From NCBI GenBank assembly GCA_963677085.2, contig CAXXFH010000003.1:248001-312000 (forward strand): a DNA stretch of 64,000 bases. The letters run 5' to 3'. How positions within the stretch are numbered: the stretch's first letter is position 1; each line of letters begins with the position of its first letter. Positions 18,120-26,659 of the stretch are shown here, piece by piece. The translations under genes and the position numbers were made by a program. The notes under the pieces were generated by a model. That model did no database searches and had not been told where the DNA came from. It was given only the letters and a program-made list of their open reading frames with translations. The DNA is from G963677085 sp963677085. GTDB taxonomy: Bacteria > Planctomycetota > Planctomycetia > Pirellulales > Thermoguttaceae.

Positions 18120-20018
18120 CTAAGGTTCTCCGCGTTCGGGCACCACTCCCAGCATTGTGGCCAGTTCCAGGACCAAACGTTCCGGTGTACTCATCTGGGC
18201 GCGTTGCTGAAGTACGGTGCGAGCCAGGGCCGGCTTGTTCGTAAGAAGGGCGTCGACACCACGACCAATCATGGTCGACATAGTGGGAGCATCGTTGACT
18301 GTCCATGCGTAAACTTCCTTGCCGTTGTCGTGTGCAGCCCGAATCTGGCGGCGATCGACGAAGTCGGCATTAATTGCCAAAAAATCCGCCTCGATCTTTT
18401 TCAGATCGCCCGCTGAAACGGACATCAGGAGTCCGACTTTCCAGTCGGGCCGAATCGCCTTGACCTTTTCGACGCCCTCGATGTCGAGCGACATTAATGC
18501 GACATCCGAAACCATGTCGTGCGATTCGACAAGGTCGACGACTCGCTGTTCGAGTTGTTCGTCGTGTCCGTAGTACTTCAATTCGATGTTCACACGGATC
18601 TTTCCCCTGCATTCGCCAAGTACGTCTGCCAACGTAGGAACACGCTCGTCTTTGAACGCCGGCGCAAACCAGCTTCCGACGTCGATTTTTTTCAGATCAT
18701 CCATCGTGGCTTCCCAAATCTTCAGATCTGTGCCGGCCAACTTCATGAAATCACTGTCGTGAAAGACGACGACTTCTCCATCCGCCGTTTCCTGAACATC
18801 GAGTTCAATCCAGTCGGCGCCGTCATCGATGGCCTTTCTAAAGGCCGCCATTGTGTTTTCGGGCGCTGCATGTGAAGCACCGCGATGTGCCATAATCTCG
18901 ACATCGTCTTCCAAACGCACACTCCGCGCCATGAGAACGCCAACGGCCAATGCCGCGACGGCACCGACAACGCCTGCGACCAACAGGCGAAGTGGTGTCA
19001 CTCGGAACCGCACTTCGTCCAAATCCACCCTCGCAACATCCAACCGCGACGTATCGGTACTTCCGTCGCTACCAAGTCGACGATAGAGGTTGAAGAAGAC
19101 TGCCGCAAGCGTCGTCGCGCTCAGGAGGTTCAACGCCAAGATGACAACGGCCCAAACGACCATGACCACCCCGATAGCGGCTGCCAATAGGTGAAGCGAA
19201 CCGGTCGAAGTTGGAATGAACAAGCGTCCGAACAGGCTAACAACGCCGGTTGCCAGCACGGATGGTGCCGAAATCGCTAGAGCCCAACCGAGTATCCACA
19301 ACAACAGCACGCGACGATGACCGTTCGCTCGTTCCGCGCTTACCCGCAATGCTGATGAGGGGCTTACGTCTTCGAACAAAACCAACGGCAGCGCAAAGAA
19401 CCAACCGGTGAACAAGCGGAGAAGCACAGCGCAAAGCACTGCCACGATGATCCCGCCGATACCAAGTGCTGCTTGAAAAATGGGCGGTTTCTCTTTCAGG
19501 TAGTAGTTGATGTCGTAGTCGGTGAGCAACGCGAGATAGACCGCTACCGCAACGGTCAGAAACGGTACAATCGTTAACAGCGTCCACGCAACGATACGAG
19601 TTGTGACTTGAACCACAGGCCAAGCGTTAGCGGCGGCGAATCGGAGTGCGTCTGACAGCCGAAGGCGCTTATTCGCGGTCTTTGCGTAGATGATCCCCAT
19701 CAGCGAAGCTTGCTCCAGGGCAGCAATTCCAAGCCAAAGAGCCCCGACGGCGACAAAACAAAACCAACCCACGGGCCCGAGAAAGAAAAACAGAAGGTCT
19801 TGGTCCGATAAGACCGCGCTGCCCGATGCCGCTATCAAAGCTCGAAACAATACTCCAACAAGTGGCGTCAGCACAATGAAGGTGATGATCTTGTAAGCGA
19901 TGTCGGTCAGGGCGAGAGATTTCCAGGACGCCCGAACATCGCGAACCGTACTGCCAACCAAAGACCGAGTGTTGGACAGATCTCCGGGCCCAGCCGAATT
20001 ATCCGCCGTCATGGTCAT
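18120..20018 (-). CDS. Glycerophosphodiester phosphodiesterase with N-terminal membrane domain
   Basis: About 632 residues from MTMTADNSAG (an in-frame upstream ATG at 20081 would overlap the kinase gene). Residues of about 45-380 hold six to eight membrane segments of the GPDPase_memb type. A soluble GDPD domain follows: MAHRGASHAAPENT, WIELDVQETADGEVVVFHD and RVPTLADVLGECRG. HRG, ENT, the E-x-D pair and HD are the catalytic and metal residues. The family cleaves glycerophosphodiesters to glycerol 3-phosphate and an alcohol, so it may recycle phospholipid head groups at the membrane. It lies 14 bp after the PAS kinase gene and is convergent with the porin-like gene. Confidence 0.9.
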   Translation of the reverse strand: MTMTADNSAGPGDLSNTRSLVGSTVRDVRASWKSLALTDIAYKIITFIVLTPLVGVLFRALIAASGSAVLSDQDLLFFFLGPVGWFCFVAVGALWLGIAALEQASLMGIIYAKTANKRLRLSDALRFAAANAWPVVQVTTRIVAWTLLTIVPFLTVAVAVYLALLTDYDINYYLKEKPPIFQAALGIGGIIVAVLCAVLLRLFTGWFFALPLVLFEDVSPSSALRVSAERANGHRRVLLLWILGWALAISAPSVLATGVVSLFGRLFIPTSTGSLHLLAAAIGVVMVVWAVVILALNLLSATTLAAVFFNLYRRLGSDGSTDTSRLDVARVDLDEVRFRVTPLRLLVAGVVGAVAALAVGVLMARSVRLEDDVEIMAHRGASHAAPENTMAAFRKAIDDGADWIELDVQETADGEVVVFHDSDFMKLAGTDLKIWEATMDDLKKIDVGSWFAPAFKDERVPTLADVLGECRGKIRVNIELKYYGHDEQLEQRVVDLVESHDMVSDVALMSLDIEGVEKVKAIRPDWKVGLLMSVSAGDLKKIEADFLAINADFVDRRQIRAAHDNGKEVYAWTVNDAPTMSTMIGRGVDALLTNKPALARTVLQQRAQMSTPERLVLELATMLGVVPERGEP

Positions 20019-20032
20019 GCTCCCGAATGAGT

Positions 20033-21172
20033 TTACTCCGGATCCGACGGTGGGTAGGGGATTGTGAAGGAGAAGATACAACCACGCCCCTTCTCCGATT
20101 CAACCCAGATCTTGCCGCCATGGCGTTCGACGATCGAACGACAGACAGAGAGCCCGATACCGGTGCCAGGAAACACTTTTTCGCTGTGCAAACGTTGAAA
20201 GGGAACGAACACCTTCTCACAGTATTCTGAATCGATGCCGATCCCGTTGTCTTGGACCGAAAACCGCCAACCGCCGTCGTATGGTTCGACCGACACCTGT
20301 ACCTGGGGAGGCTCGTCTCGCCGAAATTTTATCGCGTTTCCTATCAGGTTCTGGAAAAGTCGAATCAGTAGAGAAGTATTCCCTTGAACCGTAGGAAGCG
20401 GAGTATGGGTAACCTCAGCATCGTTTCCCTTGATCACAGCGCGGAGATTCGCTAACGCTTGTTCGAGAACCTCTGACGTATTGACCGGTTCGAAACTGCA
20501 CGAATTGCCATCAAGACTTGCCAGGTCGAGCAGATCTTCGATCATTCGGTCCATACGTTCAACACTTCGGGCGATCGACTGGCACAGTTCCCGACCTTCT
20601 TCACCCAGCTGTTCCTGATGATCCTGCAACAGTGAGTCCGTCAACCCGCGAATCATCCCCAAAGGGGTTGCCAGATCATGTGAGAGCGCTCCGGCATACT
20701 GTTTCAAGTCGCGATTGCGTTGTTGCAGCTTATCGCTTACCTGTTTTAGCAGCGTAATGTCCTTGAGGATGTCAGCCATTCCCACCGTTGCACCGTTCTC
20801 GTCGGTCAATAAGAATCCCGTGACAAGAACGGGAACGAGCCGGCCAGACTTCGCCTGCACGATCGTTTCGACGTTTCGGACCGTTTCGCCTCTCAAGCGA
20901 CGCTGGTGGCTTTCCTCGGCTGCCTCCTGGCATTCGGGTAGAAGTAAGTGTTTCGTCCGTCGACCAATCAATTCATCACGACTAAAGCCAAAGACGCGCT
21001 CGACCTCGCGGTTCACATGAAGCACTCGACCCTCGGTGTCGCGAATCACAATGGGATCCGCGCTGTCCATGAAAACTTTGGTCATCAGCCGCAATTGGGC
21101 TTCGATTTTCTTCAACTGCGAAGTGGCATCTCCGGTGCCGGTGTCGTGTTGCTCTTTTGAATCTCGGGACAT
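20033..21172 (-). CDS. PAS-domain sensor histidine kinase
   Basis: 379 residues from MSRDSKEQHD. A coiled segment leads into one PAS domain (about 25-145; FMDSADPIVIRDTEGRVLHVN, GFSRDELIGR). HisKA follows with the phospho-acceptor in LSHDLATPLGMI, then the ATPase domain with N box NLIGNAIKFRR, G1 VQDNGIGID and G2 GTGIGLSVCRSIVERHGG. No transmembrane segment or receiver domain is present, so it is a cytoplasmic kinase that must pass phosphate to a response regulator encoded elsewhere. It is probably cotranscribed with the phosphodiesterase gene downstream. Confidence 0.92.
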   Translation of the reverse strand: MSRDSKEQHDTGTGDATSQLKKIEAQLRLMTKVFMDSADPIVIRDTEGRVLHVNREVERVFGFSRDELIGRRTKHLLLPECQEAAEESHQRRLRGETVRNVETIVQAKSGRLVPVLVTGFLLTDENGATVGMADILKDITLLKQVSDKLQQRNRDLKQYAGALSHDLATPLGMIRGLTDSLLQDHQEQLGEEGRELCQSIARSVERMDRMIEDLLDLASLDGNSCSFEPVNTSEVLEQALANLRAVIKGNDAEVTHTPLPTVQGNTSLLIRLFQNLIGNAIKFRRDEPPQVQVSVEPYDGGWRFSVQDNGIGIDSEYCEKVFVPFQRLHSEKVFPGTGIGLSVCRSIVERHGGKIWVESEKGRGCIFSFTIPYPPSDPE

Positions 21173-21265
21173 CGTACGTCGAAAACAACTTATGGGGTTT
21201 GCGGCTGGCATGTTTGCCGGCCGGAGGTTTTCGCCGACATCAGGAGTATCCTACGCTCCTGCCTC

Positions 21266-21369
21266 TATTGATGCTTGCATTGAAAATGATCCGTTTCGGA
21301 AAGCCGAACGCCTGGAAACCCAGGCTCCCGTTGGTCGCCCTCCGTTCATTAGCTATGCAAGCGTCAATA
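21266..21369. repeat. MITE-like repeat A, copy 3
   Basis: Bounded by TATTGATGCTTGC and GCAAGCGTCAATA. The core has a GCCTGGAAACCCAGGC hairpin and CTCCCGTTGGTCGCCC. It nearly fills the gap between the carbonic anhydrase and the kinase gene. Confidence 0.78.
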
Positions 21370-21378
21370 GGAGGGCAC

Positions 21379-22197
21379 TTATTCGCTCTTTGTGACTTTT
21401 CGGCCGTACAGCGGCTGCACGGGGCGATTATTCCCGGAATAGATGTCGTTGAACGCAGCTACTTGTCTAGCCGACAGTTCCACGGGGGTGCTCAGCAACA
21501 ACCATTTGACACCCTCGCTACACGGCGGCGTGGTGAGGGAACCGGAGTAGGTGTAATATGCTCGCGCAACCGGCAGCAACTCCACGGCGTTGACTCGATC
21601 CTGGAAATGTTGTTCTTCGCCCGGCTTGTTCGGTAAATGCTTCCAAACTCGCCTATAGGCTTTGTTGGCTTTTCCCGAATTAATCAATACACCCACCACC
21701 GCAAGCTCTCCTTCGGCCGACTTGTGAACCAGATGCAGTTCCATATCGAACGATTTGCCTTCAACAGTATGTTCGCTGGGCGCGTGGAAATGGAATTGCT
21801 CTAATTGAAACGCCTTGCCGTCAACCGTAATACTGCTTCCCTTGTCGCAGTTGACTTGAATCGAATGACCGTTGTTGATGATATTGACCCGCGTGGGTTG
21901 ATAGTTGAATTCGACCGACGTTGGCTTCTTCTCGATCGGTCGCGAAATATCGATTGGTGATTGTCGCTTTCCGTTTCTGGCAATTGCCCAATCCGGACTC
22001 AGATCGGCCCAATGCTCCGGGCCAATCTTCCCGCTGTAGCCCCAGCGGGGCGTTTCGTGTCCCGAAGATTTGGTCTCCGAATGGTCGCCAGCAGTTGCCT
22101 GGGAAGAAGGCTTTTCCGGAGGTTCGGCGAGAGCTGCCGAAGAGTAGCCGCAGATAAACGCAATTGTCAACGCGCAAAGCAGCTTGTCGATGTTCAT
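21379..22197 (-). CDS. Secreted alpha-type carbonic anhydrase
   Basis: 272 residues from MNIDKLLCALTIAF with a Sec signal peptide to about residue 24. It catalyses reversible hydration of CO2 in the periplasm. The zinc ligands are His136, His138 (QFHFHAP) and His155 (ELHLVH). Other alpha-class marks are KRQSPIDIS, SEHTVEGKSF and the substrate-pocket segment LTTPPCSEGVKWLLL. The start at 22197 has GAGG 8 nt upstream; longer in-frame starts add non-family sequence. It sits 106 bp downstream of the coiled-coil membrane protein gene, possibly in one operon with the sulfatase. Confidence 0.93.
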   Translation of the reverse strand: MNIDKLLCALTIAFICGYSSAALAEPPEKPSSQATAGDHSETKSSGHETPRWGYSGKIGPEHWADLSPDWAIARNGKRQSPIDISRPIEKKPTSVEFNYQPTRVNIINNGHSIQVNCDKGSSITVDGKAFQLEQFHFHAPSEHTVEGKSFDMELHLVHKSAEGELAVVGVLINSGKANKAYRRVWKHLPNKPGEEQHFQDRVNAVELLPVARAYYTYSGSLTTPPCSEGVKWLLLSTPVELSARQVAAFNDIYSGNNRPVQPLYGRKVTKSE

Positions 22198-22303
22198 GGT
22201 ATTTACCTCGTTCATCGTGAATAGAGGAATTGGAAACACTTGCCAAGTCGCACCGGACTGGAACAGTTTTTTGGAATTTTTCCAGTACCTTCTTCCTCCG
22301 GTT

Positions 22304-23110
22304 TCACCGAGTCGTCGAAACCCGACGACCTCGAAGGCCTTTCCAACCGTAAGTACACAGTGCAGCCTGCCCGACGGCCATCCAGACAAACAAGAGAACG
22401 ATGCCAAACGTCGCACCAAGAATCCAACGCCGTATTGTGATTTGACGCCGCTGTGAGTTAACCCGCGTTTGTGATAGCCTTCCTTCAAGCACTTTTAGGC
22501 GAACATTGATGGATCCCAGCGTTGCAACAACACGCAAGGCCAACCGAACGGCCTGCTCAATTCGTTCTTCACGTGGTTCTTCTTCGTTCGCTTCGGTCGT
22601 TCGCTGATAGATGCTTTCGGCGAACTGTGTCGCCTGGGCTATTTGCCTTCGCAAGGATGTAATCTCCTCGGTTAGCCCGTCGCCTACCGTCACATCCGAC
22701 GGCGCGCCTGTCGCATTTACCATTGCCATGACCTGTTGCATAAGCTCGATCGAGGCTTGGGAAACATCGAGCCACCGGTCGGCCTGTTGCAAAGTGGCCG
22801 TCAACCGCTCGGTCTTTTTCGCAACGTCAAGCCGCGACGCGAGTCGTTCACCCGTTGCCTTTTTGGACCAGCTTTTGAGGCTTTTTTCGATGCCCTCCGT
22901 CGTGATCTTCGCCGCCTCGACGCGATTCTGCGTCTGCCCCACCCGTTTTTCAACGGCCACAAGCGAGCGATCGACGATTCCGAAAGCAGGGTCGGCCACG
23001 TGGCTCAACCGGCCGCTTGCGATGCAGGCGAAAACGATTGCCGCCAAGCAGCCGACAAAGCCCGTAAACCCGAGCACGAACGCCAGCATGCCGAAGATAC
23101 GACCTATCAC
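22304..23110 (-). CDS. Coiled-coil protein with two membrane segments, unknown function
   Basis: 268 residues from a GTG at 23110 that overlaps the sulfatase stop (GTGA), so the two are translationally coupled. One membrane segment lies at about 5-33 (IFGMLAFVLGFTGFVGCL) and one near 225-250 (WILGATFGIVLLFVWMAVGQ). Between them is a mostly helical, charged region with heptad-like spacing (residues 60-215), perhaps periplasmic. I do not recognise a family. It could organise the membrane or anchor the sulfatase or anhydrase. Confidence 0.7.
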   Translation of the reverse strand: MIGRIFGMLAFVLGFTGFVGCLAAIVFACIASGRLSHVADPAFGIVDRSLVAVEKRVGQTQNRVEAAKITTEGIEKSLKSWSKKATGERLASRLDVAKKTERLTATLQQADRWLDVSQASIELMQQVMAMVNATGAPSDVTVGDGLTEEITSLRRQIAQATQFAESIYQRTTEANEEEPREERIEQAVRLALRVVATLGSINVRLKVLEGRLSQTRVNSQRRQITIRRWILGATFGIVLLFVWMAVGQAALCTYGWKGLRGRRVSTTR

Positions 23111-24699
23111 TGCCGTGCCTGTTGCGTGTTGAGCTTCTGCACAACCGCATCGACACTCAGGCTGGCTCCTTCCTGCGCTGGCGGAAATTCCTTGAATGTT
23201 GCGAGAAACTTGCTCACCACGGCCTGGGCGGGCACGAACGTCCACAACTTGTCGGCATACCAGCGAAGGTACATCCGCGACTCATCCATGTATCGCTCAA
23301 ATGGGTCGGCGCGGAGATCAACCACGCGTGGCCAACTCGGCGTCTTTCGGTACGCCTCGGTAATGTCGCCCTGCATGAGCGTAAAGTGAAGCTTCCAGCG
23401 GTCGACGCGCACCGCATTCAGATTGCCGCCAGCGTCGAAGTAGAAGATCTCACGACGAGCGCCCTTTCCCTTGCCCGAGAGCAAGGGCAACTGATTGTAG
23501 CCATCGAGATGTACTTTGAACTGCTTGTCGCCAAGCTTTTTGCCTTTCTTCAGTTCTTCCTTGATGTTCGGCTCCCCAACCGCGGCCAGGAGCGTCGGGG
23601 CCCAATCCTCGTGGCTGAAGATGTCGTTGAAGACGCTCCCCGGTTTGATGACCCCGGGCCAGCGAACAATCAGTGGAACGCGGAATCCGCCCTCCCAGGT
23701 CGAACCCTTTTCGCCGCGAAACGGCGTCAGTCCCCCGTCGGGCCAGCTCATGATTTCGGCACCGTTGTCGGTGGAAAACACCACCACGGTATCGTCGGCA
23801 ACCCCCAGTTCTTCGAGTTTGTCGAGCAGTTTGCCTACATGGTCATCCAATTCAGCCATCCCGTCGGCGTAAAGACCGAAGCCGGTTTTTCCTTGGTACG
23901 TTTTCTGCAAATGCGTCCAGACATGCATTCGCGTACTGTTGTGCCAGAGGAAGAACGGCTTGTCGGCCTTGACGGAGTCTTCCATGAACTTCAACGAGCT
24001 GGCCAGAAAGACTTCATCGATCGTCTCCATCCGCTCGCGTGTCAGCGGTCCCGTGTCCTCGATCGTTTGTTTGCCAACACGACCCCACCGTGGGTGTTCG
24101 GTCTCGTCGTCGGTATCCGTCGCCTCGCACTTCAACACTCCCCGTGGACCAAACATCTCGTGAAACGCTTCATCCTTCGGGTAGTCGGGGTCTTCGGGCT
24201 CTTCTTCCGCGTTCAAATGATAGAGATTGCCATAGAACACGTCGAAGCCGTGCACGGTTGGCAGGTATTCGTTCCGGTCACCAAGGTGGTTTTTGCCGAA
24301 CTGGGCCGTGGCGTAGCCATGCGGCTTGAGCATCTCGGCAATTGTCGGCACGGTGGATTGCAGACCTGACTTTGCGCCGGGCATTCCAATGGTGAGTAGT
24401 CCCGTGCGGAAAGGATGCTGACCTGTGACAAATGCGGCCCGACCCGCCGTGCAGCTCTGCTGTGCGTAGCAATCGGTGAACAGTGCTCCCTCCTCCGCAA
24501 GACGGTCGATGTTTGGCGTATGGTTGCCGAGCATCCCACGATGATAGGCACTGATATTGTACATGCCGACATCATCCCCCCAAATGACGAGAATGTTCGG
24601 CCTCTTTTCCTGTGCCAACGTGATGTCGGCATTAGTAGCCAACAGGCCGATGGCAAGAAGCGTGACGCTCAAGCAAAACCAACGGTACTGTGTAGACAT
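23107..24699 (-). CDS. Secreted arylsulfatase-type sulfatase
   Basis: 530 residues with a Sec signal peptide (1 to about 29). The sulfatase signature is complete: metal-binding GDDVG (41-45) and the formylglycine motif CTAGR (83-87, modified cysteine 83), followed by AAFVTGQHPFRTGL. KNHLGDRNEYLPT and STDNGAEIMSWPDGGLTPFRGEKGSTWEGGFRVP are conserved metal and active-site segments. The enzyme should remove sulfate esters from a sulfated substrate in the periplasm or outside the cell after formylglycine conversion of Cys83. The C-terminal WPRVVDLRADPFER is usual for the arylsulfatase A-like branch. Confidence 0.93.
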   Translation of the reverse strand: MSTQYRWFCLSVTLLAIGLLATNADITLAQEKRPNILVIWGDDVGMYNISAYHRGMLGNHTPNIDRLAEEGALFTDCYAQQSCTAGRAAFVTGQHPFRTGLLTIGMPGAKSGLQSTVPTIAEMLKPHGYATAQFGKNHLGDRNEYLPTVHGFDVFYGNLYHLNAEEEPEDPDYPKDEAFHEMFGPRGVLKCEATDTDDETEHPRWGRVGKQTIEDTGPLTRERMETIDEVFLASSLKFMEDSVKADKPFFLWHNSTRMHVWTHLQKTYQGKTGFGLYADGMAELDDHVGKLLDKLEELGVADDTVVVFSTDNGAEIMSWPDGGLTPFRGEKGSTWEGGFRVPLIVRWPGVIKPGSVFNDIFSHEDWAPTLLAAVGEPNIKEELKKGKKLGDKQFKVHLDGYNQLPLLSGKGKGARREIFYFDAGGNLNAVRVDRWKLHFTLMQGDITEAYRKTPSWPRVVDLRADPFERYMDESRMYLRWYADKLWTFVPAQAVVSKFLATFKEFPPAQEGASLSVDAVVQKLNTQQARQ

Positions 24700-25598
24700 C
24701 GTGTCGCTCCCTCCAAATGAGACACTGAGAAACGAAAGAGAAAAACGCCGTAACGTTCGAAAACTCCTCTCTCACATTTGACAATTTCCGGTTTGACAAG
24801 AACCACAGCAGATGGTGCGGCATCGTGTGGTGGACACTTGGGAAAATAACATCCCCGCGCAAGGGTTAATCAACTACTTCTTCCACTCTTCGTTTCAACA
24901 ACGTGGACACCACGGCATCCGACGGCTCTTCGGCCGGCGAGCCGAGAAACGCTGTAACGACCGACAACCATGCACGCGACTTGAACTTCTTCACGGCCGG
25001 CATATCTGAAGGAAACCAAGGATCTCCTGCCGCAGGTCGGTAATCAGGTTTGTGTACGCCTCGATTCGGCACGCGTATTTGCTTGGAAACGCGACAAACG
25101 ACGAAGACACTTCGTATTACAAACCTGTAAGAGTTTGTTTTTCGAGCAATGTTTTTAGCGACCAACGGGAGCGGGTCCCAACTTCGGTGCGGTAGCACCG
25201 GTTTGGTTGGCGGCCCTGCTGCCTCATGCATTCTTCGTACTCCGAGAACATGTCGTGGAAAGACTCGTCACCAGGAACCGGTTGATTTTTGCCAACGTAT
25301 CCGGCACCTCCCTCTCTAGTGAATGGGCCAGTTCCGCCATGATCTTGCTGTCCATTTGTGGCACGGCCCCCGTGAGGCCTCTGCGGCTACCGTGCGAACC
25401 ACGTGCTCGGCACACCAAACGGAACCCCGACGTTTTGTCCTGTCGGTAGAGAAGAATACGCTGCCCGTGCCGAAATGGAAAGTTGCTAACCGTCAACTGG
25501 CCACGACCCTCTGTGTTCATGAAGTGGTCTGGAAAAACTGGGCGCGTCAATAAGGTGGATTCGTATACGGTCCGACAAGGGCCGTAGGAGGCGAATTC
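24700..25598. other. About 900 bp with no convincing gene
   Basis: Short open frames here match no family and lack ribosome binding sites. A fragment of repeat A lies in reverse orientation at 25158-25172. With the IS3 remnant next to it, the region looks like decayed DNA at the border of the exopolysaccharide locus. Confidence 0.5.
25158..25172 (-). repeat. Fragment of repeat A core
   Basis: On the minus strand GCTCCCGTTGGTCGC is identical to the core of repeat A copy 4. Terminal repeats were not found. Confidence 0.4.
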
Positions 25599-25769
25599 AT
25601 GGCGAAGAAGCGACGGAAGTTTGCGCCAGCGTTCAAGGCAAAGGTTGCTTTGGCGGCGATCCGCGGCGAGGAAACGGTGGCCGAATTAACGGGCACGGCC
25701 ACGGTCGAATCTAACGCCGTACTCGCGTTCGGCAACCGGGATCCTGCTGGCGCGACAGGCGGAAAATAG
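25599..25769 (+). pseudogene. IS3-family transposase OrfA remnant
   Basis: From an ATG with a perfect GTAGGAGG site, the first 31 codons read MAKKRRKFAPAFKAKVALAAI..EETVAELT, the opening of IS3-family OrfA proteins. Similarity then stops abruptly, and the frame ends after 56 residues. The rest of OrfA and all of OrfB are missing. It marks an old, mostly deleted insertion. Confidence 0.75.
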
Positions 25770-25771
25770 AC

Positions 25772-25818
25772 AAAGCTTTTCCCGTCGCGGAGCCGATGGG
25801 AAAAGCCTTTTCTATTTC
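25772..25818 (-). terminator. Strong rho-independent terminator for the exopolysaccharide operon
   Basis: Twelve-pair stem CTTTTCCCGTCG/CGATGGGAAAAG (25776-25787 and 25794-25805, one G-U pair) with a 6-nt loop. On the minus strand it is followed by TTTGTCTATTTT. It lies 44 bp after the methyltransferase stop. Confidence 0.75.
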
Positions 25819-25861
25819 TCGGCCACCTGCCTGCCCAACGCCTAATCGTTGAGCAGCGTTC

Positions 25862-26659
25862 TCAATGGGCCACACAATTGTATCGTTCGTGCACCCATTT
25901 CTCGTTGATGGCGATATCATCGCCATTTCTTCCAAGCCAGGGGTGGAGGTCGTCGGGCAACTTGGGTTTGAGCACAACGAACGCGACATTGTTGCTCAAT
26001 CGCGGGAACAGGTAACTCATACCATGGATCACCGGTGAGAGCACCGCAAAGGCGGTATCCAACAGGCGGCGCGTCATCATCCGCGAGCGGTACCAAGGAA
26101 TGCGTGACCAGTAGAAGTAGAGGAATTCGTGTTTGCCGTAGGGGGCGTAGCTGTAGATGGTCTTCTCCACTTCGCGCTCGGTCCAGCGGTAGACGTAGTT
26201 GGGAATGGGCGTGTTCTTTTGCCCACCATAGCGGCAGTTGTTGCCGGCCACGGTCGCCAACTCGTATTCCTGCCCGAAACCCAAACGGACTCCGAATCGA
26301 GTCACCACGTTGTCGGCGGGCTCGAAGATGATCACGCCATGCCGAGCAACGCGGTACATTTCGAGCAGCGCGCGATGGGGTGAACGGCAGTGGTGCAGCC
26401 CAGAGTGGGCTATGGCGACATCGAACTCGTTGTCGCCGAAATCGAGTTGCTCGGCATCCTGAAAACTCCAGGCATAGGGCGCAAATCGCGACTTCTCCAT
26501 TCGAGAATCCAGGTTCGAGAGCGTAACGTCGGAAAAACCACATTGAAGCAGAACGTCCCGGTCATAGTCGCCGGCGCAAACGCCCAAGAGCTTCATGTCG
26601 GTTTGTAAGTGCCCTTTTTTGATTAGGCGATTCAGTGTGCCTACATAAAAGTCGGACAT
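25862..26659 (-). CDS. SAM-dependent methyltransferase (class I)
   Basis: 265 residues. The nucleotide-binding motif is KLLGVCAGDYDRDVLL, followed by LSNLD (acidic residue), FQDAEQLDFGDNEFDVAIAHSGLHHC and RVARHGVIIFEP, the order seen in Methyltransf_11-type enzymes. The end is less conserved and has a hydrophobic stretch (LLDTAFAVLSPVIHGMSYLF) that may touch the membrane. It is the last gene of the exopolysaccharide operon and overlaps the GT2-WecG stop by one base (TGATG). It may methylate a sugar or cap a chain. Confidence 0.85.
   Translation of the reverse strand: MSDFYVGTLNRLIKKGHLQTDMKLLGVCAGDYDRDVLLQCGFSDVTLSNLDSRMEKSRFAPYAWSFQDAEQLDFGDNEFDVAIAHSGLHHCRSPHRALLEMYRVARHGVIIFEPADNVVTRFGVRLGFGQEYELATVAGNNCRYGGQKNTPIPNYVYRWTEREVEKTIYSYAPYGKHEFLYFYWSRIPWYRSRMMTRRLLDTAFAVLSPVIHGMSYLFPRLSNNVAFVVLKPKLPDDLHPWLGRNGDDIAINEKWVHERYNCVAH

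Noticed and set aside
23122..24369. Plus-strand open frame (415 codons) opposite the sulfatase
   Set aside because: The sulfatase on the other strand has all catalytic motifs; this frame has none.
24866..25231. Minus-strand open frame of 121 codons containing the repeat A fragment
   Set aside because: Repeat-derived sequence and no family similarity; the last 45 residues look more protein-like but this is not enough.
25224..25550. Minus-strand open frame of 108 codons in the empty region
   Set aside because: No domain, no ribosome site and overlap with equally long frames on the other strand. It may be a decayed gene but cannot be supported.
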